Source: an uncultured Acidobacteriota bacterium
Lineage (GTDB): Bacteria; Acidobacteriota; JAAYUB01
DNA length: 5,929 nucleotides
Reading direction: 5' to 3'
Assembly (NCBI GenBank): GCA_937925645.1
Contig: CALAMB010000287.1
Coordinates: forward strand, 1 to 5,929
Shown here: piece by piece, positions 5,413 through 5,929 of the stretch
Numbering within the stretch: the first letter of the stretch is position 1
How the letters are laid out: every line of letters starts with the position of its first letter
The notes under the pieces: model-generated
The model's input: the letters and a program-made list of their open reading frames with translations, nothing else
What the model was told of the DNA's origin: nothing
Database searches by the model: none
Made by a program: the position numbers and the translations under genes

Positions 5413-5929
5413 ATGCACGCCACTCAGATCGCGGATCGCCTGCTGGTGATCACCGGGGACTACCTCGACGAGCACATGACCGTGGTCGCCACCGGCGACG
5501 GCCTCGTGGTCATCGACACCCTGGCCACCCTGCCCGCCACCCGGGCCGCCTTGCCGGCCGTCGTCGCCTTCAGCCGGGAGCCGGTCCGGTTCGTGATCAA
5601 CACCCACTGCGACGCCGACCACACCGCCGGCAACCAGCTCTTTTCCGGCGCCACCATCGTCGGCCACCGGCACGCGCCCCGGCACGATCAGGAGCGGGTC
5701 TTCGACGACCCGCAATCGGCGGCGGACATCCGGCAGTTCATCCAGCAACTGGAGGCGACCGCGGACGACGCGCTCCCCGCCGAGCGGCGCCGGCGCTACC
5801 TGGACGCCTACCGGACCCTGCTGGACGGGTTCGACGGCTTTCGCCACACGCCGCCCGTGGTGCTCGCCGCCGGCGGGACCTGCCTGGCGCTGGGGGACTT
5901 CCGCATCGAGCTGGAGGATGCCGCGCCGG
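5413..5929 (+). CDS. Metallo-beta-lactamase-fold hydrolase, 3' end outside the window
   Basis: First 172 residues of an MBL-superfamily (glyoxalase II/GloB-like) hydrolase; no stop codon occurs before the window ends. The N-terminus has the typical opening strands of the fold: ADRLLVITGDYLDEHMTVVATGDGLVVIDT. The metal-binding loop then reads NTHCDADHTAGN (63-74), followed by LFSGATIVGHRHAPRH. His65, Asp69 and His70 match the HxHxDH pattern, but the second His is Asp67. A helical, Arg- and Asp-rich stretch (about 97-140) follows, and the second half of the fold with the remaining ligands is missing. No signal peptide is visible, so it is probably cytoplasmic. It is transcribed away from the S41 gene; a shared regulator in the divergent region is possible. 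The substrate is unknown. Confidence 0.88.
   Translation, partial: MHATQIADRLLVITGDYLDEHMTVVATGDGLVVIDTLATLPATRAALPAVVAFSREPVRFVINTHCDADHTAGNQLFSGATIVGHRHAPRHDQERVFDDPQSAADIRQFIQQLEATADDALPAERRRRYLDAYRTLLDGFDGFRHTPPVVLAAGGTCLALGDFRIELEDAAP

Noticed and set aside
5320..5847. Minus-strand open frame (175 codons) opposite the MBL gene
   Set aside because: It is antisense to a frame with a clear MBL motif and a good ribosome binding site; its composition is a Gly/Val/Asp-rich shadow.

Overview
This is a GC-rich bacterial chromosomal window with five protein-coding genes and no RNA genes, insertion sequences or CRISPR. Four genes lie on the minus strand and read leftwards from about 5216 to 21. 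The fifth starts on the plus strand at 5413 and runs off the right edge. The high GC content, a secreted S41 peptidase with an extended N-terminus, and a TSGGS-repeat DUF4097-type protein would fit Acidobacteriota or another deep-branching GC-rich phylum. That placement is a weak inference, since no phylogenetic marker is present.

Layout from right to left on the minus strand. An exported PDZ plus S41 peptidase-family protein (5216-3303) is followed after about 67 bases by an exported beta-helix-like DUF4097-family protein (3235-2210). A 148-base gap follows, holding a hairpin and the best sigma70-like promoter in the window. Next comes an ABC exporter pair: the ATPase (2061-1108, GTG start) and its six-helix ABC-2 permease (1115-21), which overlap by 8 bases and are probably translationally coupled. 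The 196-base divergent region (5217-5412) holds a perfect 11-bp-arm inverted repeat over the proposed peptidase promoter, a second GC-rich hairpin, a spaced direct repeat, a C8 tract and a small palindrome in front of the plus-strand gene. That gene encodes a metallo-beta-lactamase-fold hydrolase truncated by the window end.

Together the minus-strand genes look like a cell-envelope set: two exported proteins plus a membrane exporter. Shared regulation is only inferred from orientation, and the ABC pair appears to have its own promoter. No clearly new system is present. The points most worth checking are the S41 protein lacking the usual catalytic lysine, the exact 18-residue/54-bp repeat array in the DUF4097 protein, and the palindromes at the peptidase promoter and at the ABC ribosome binding site.
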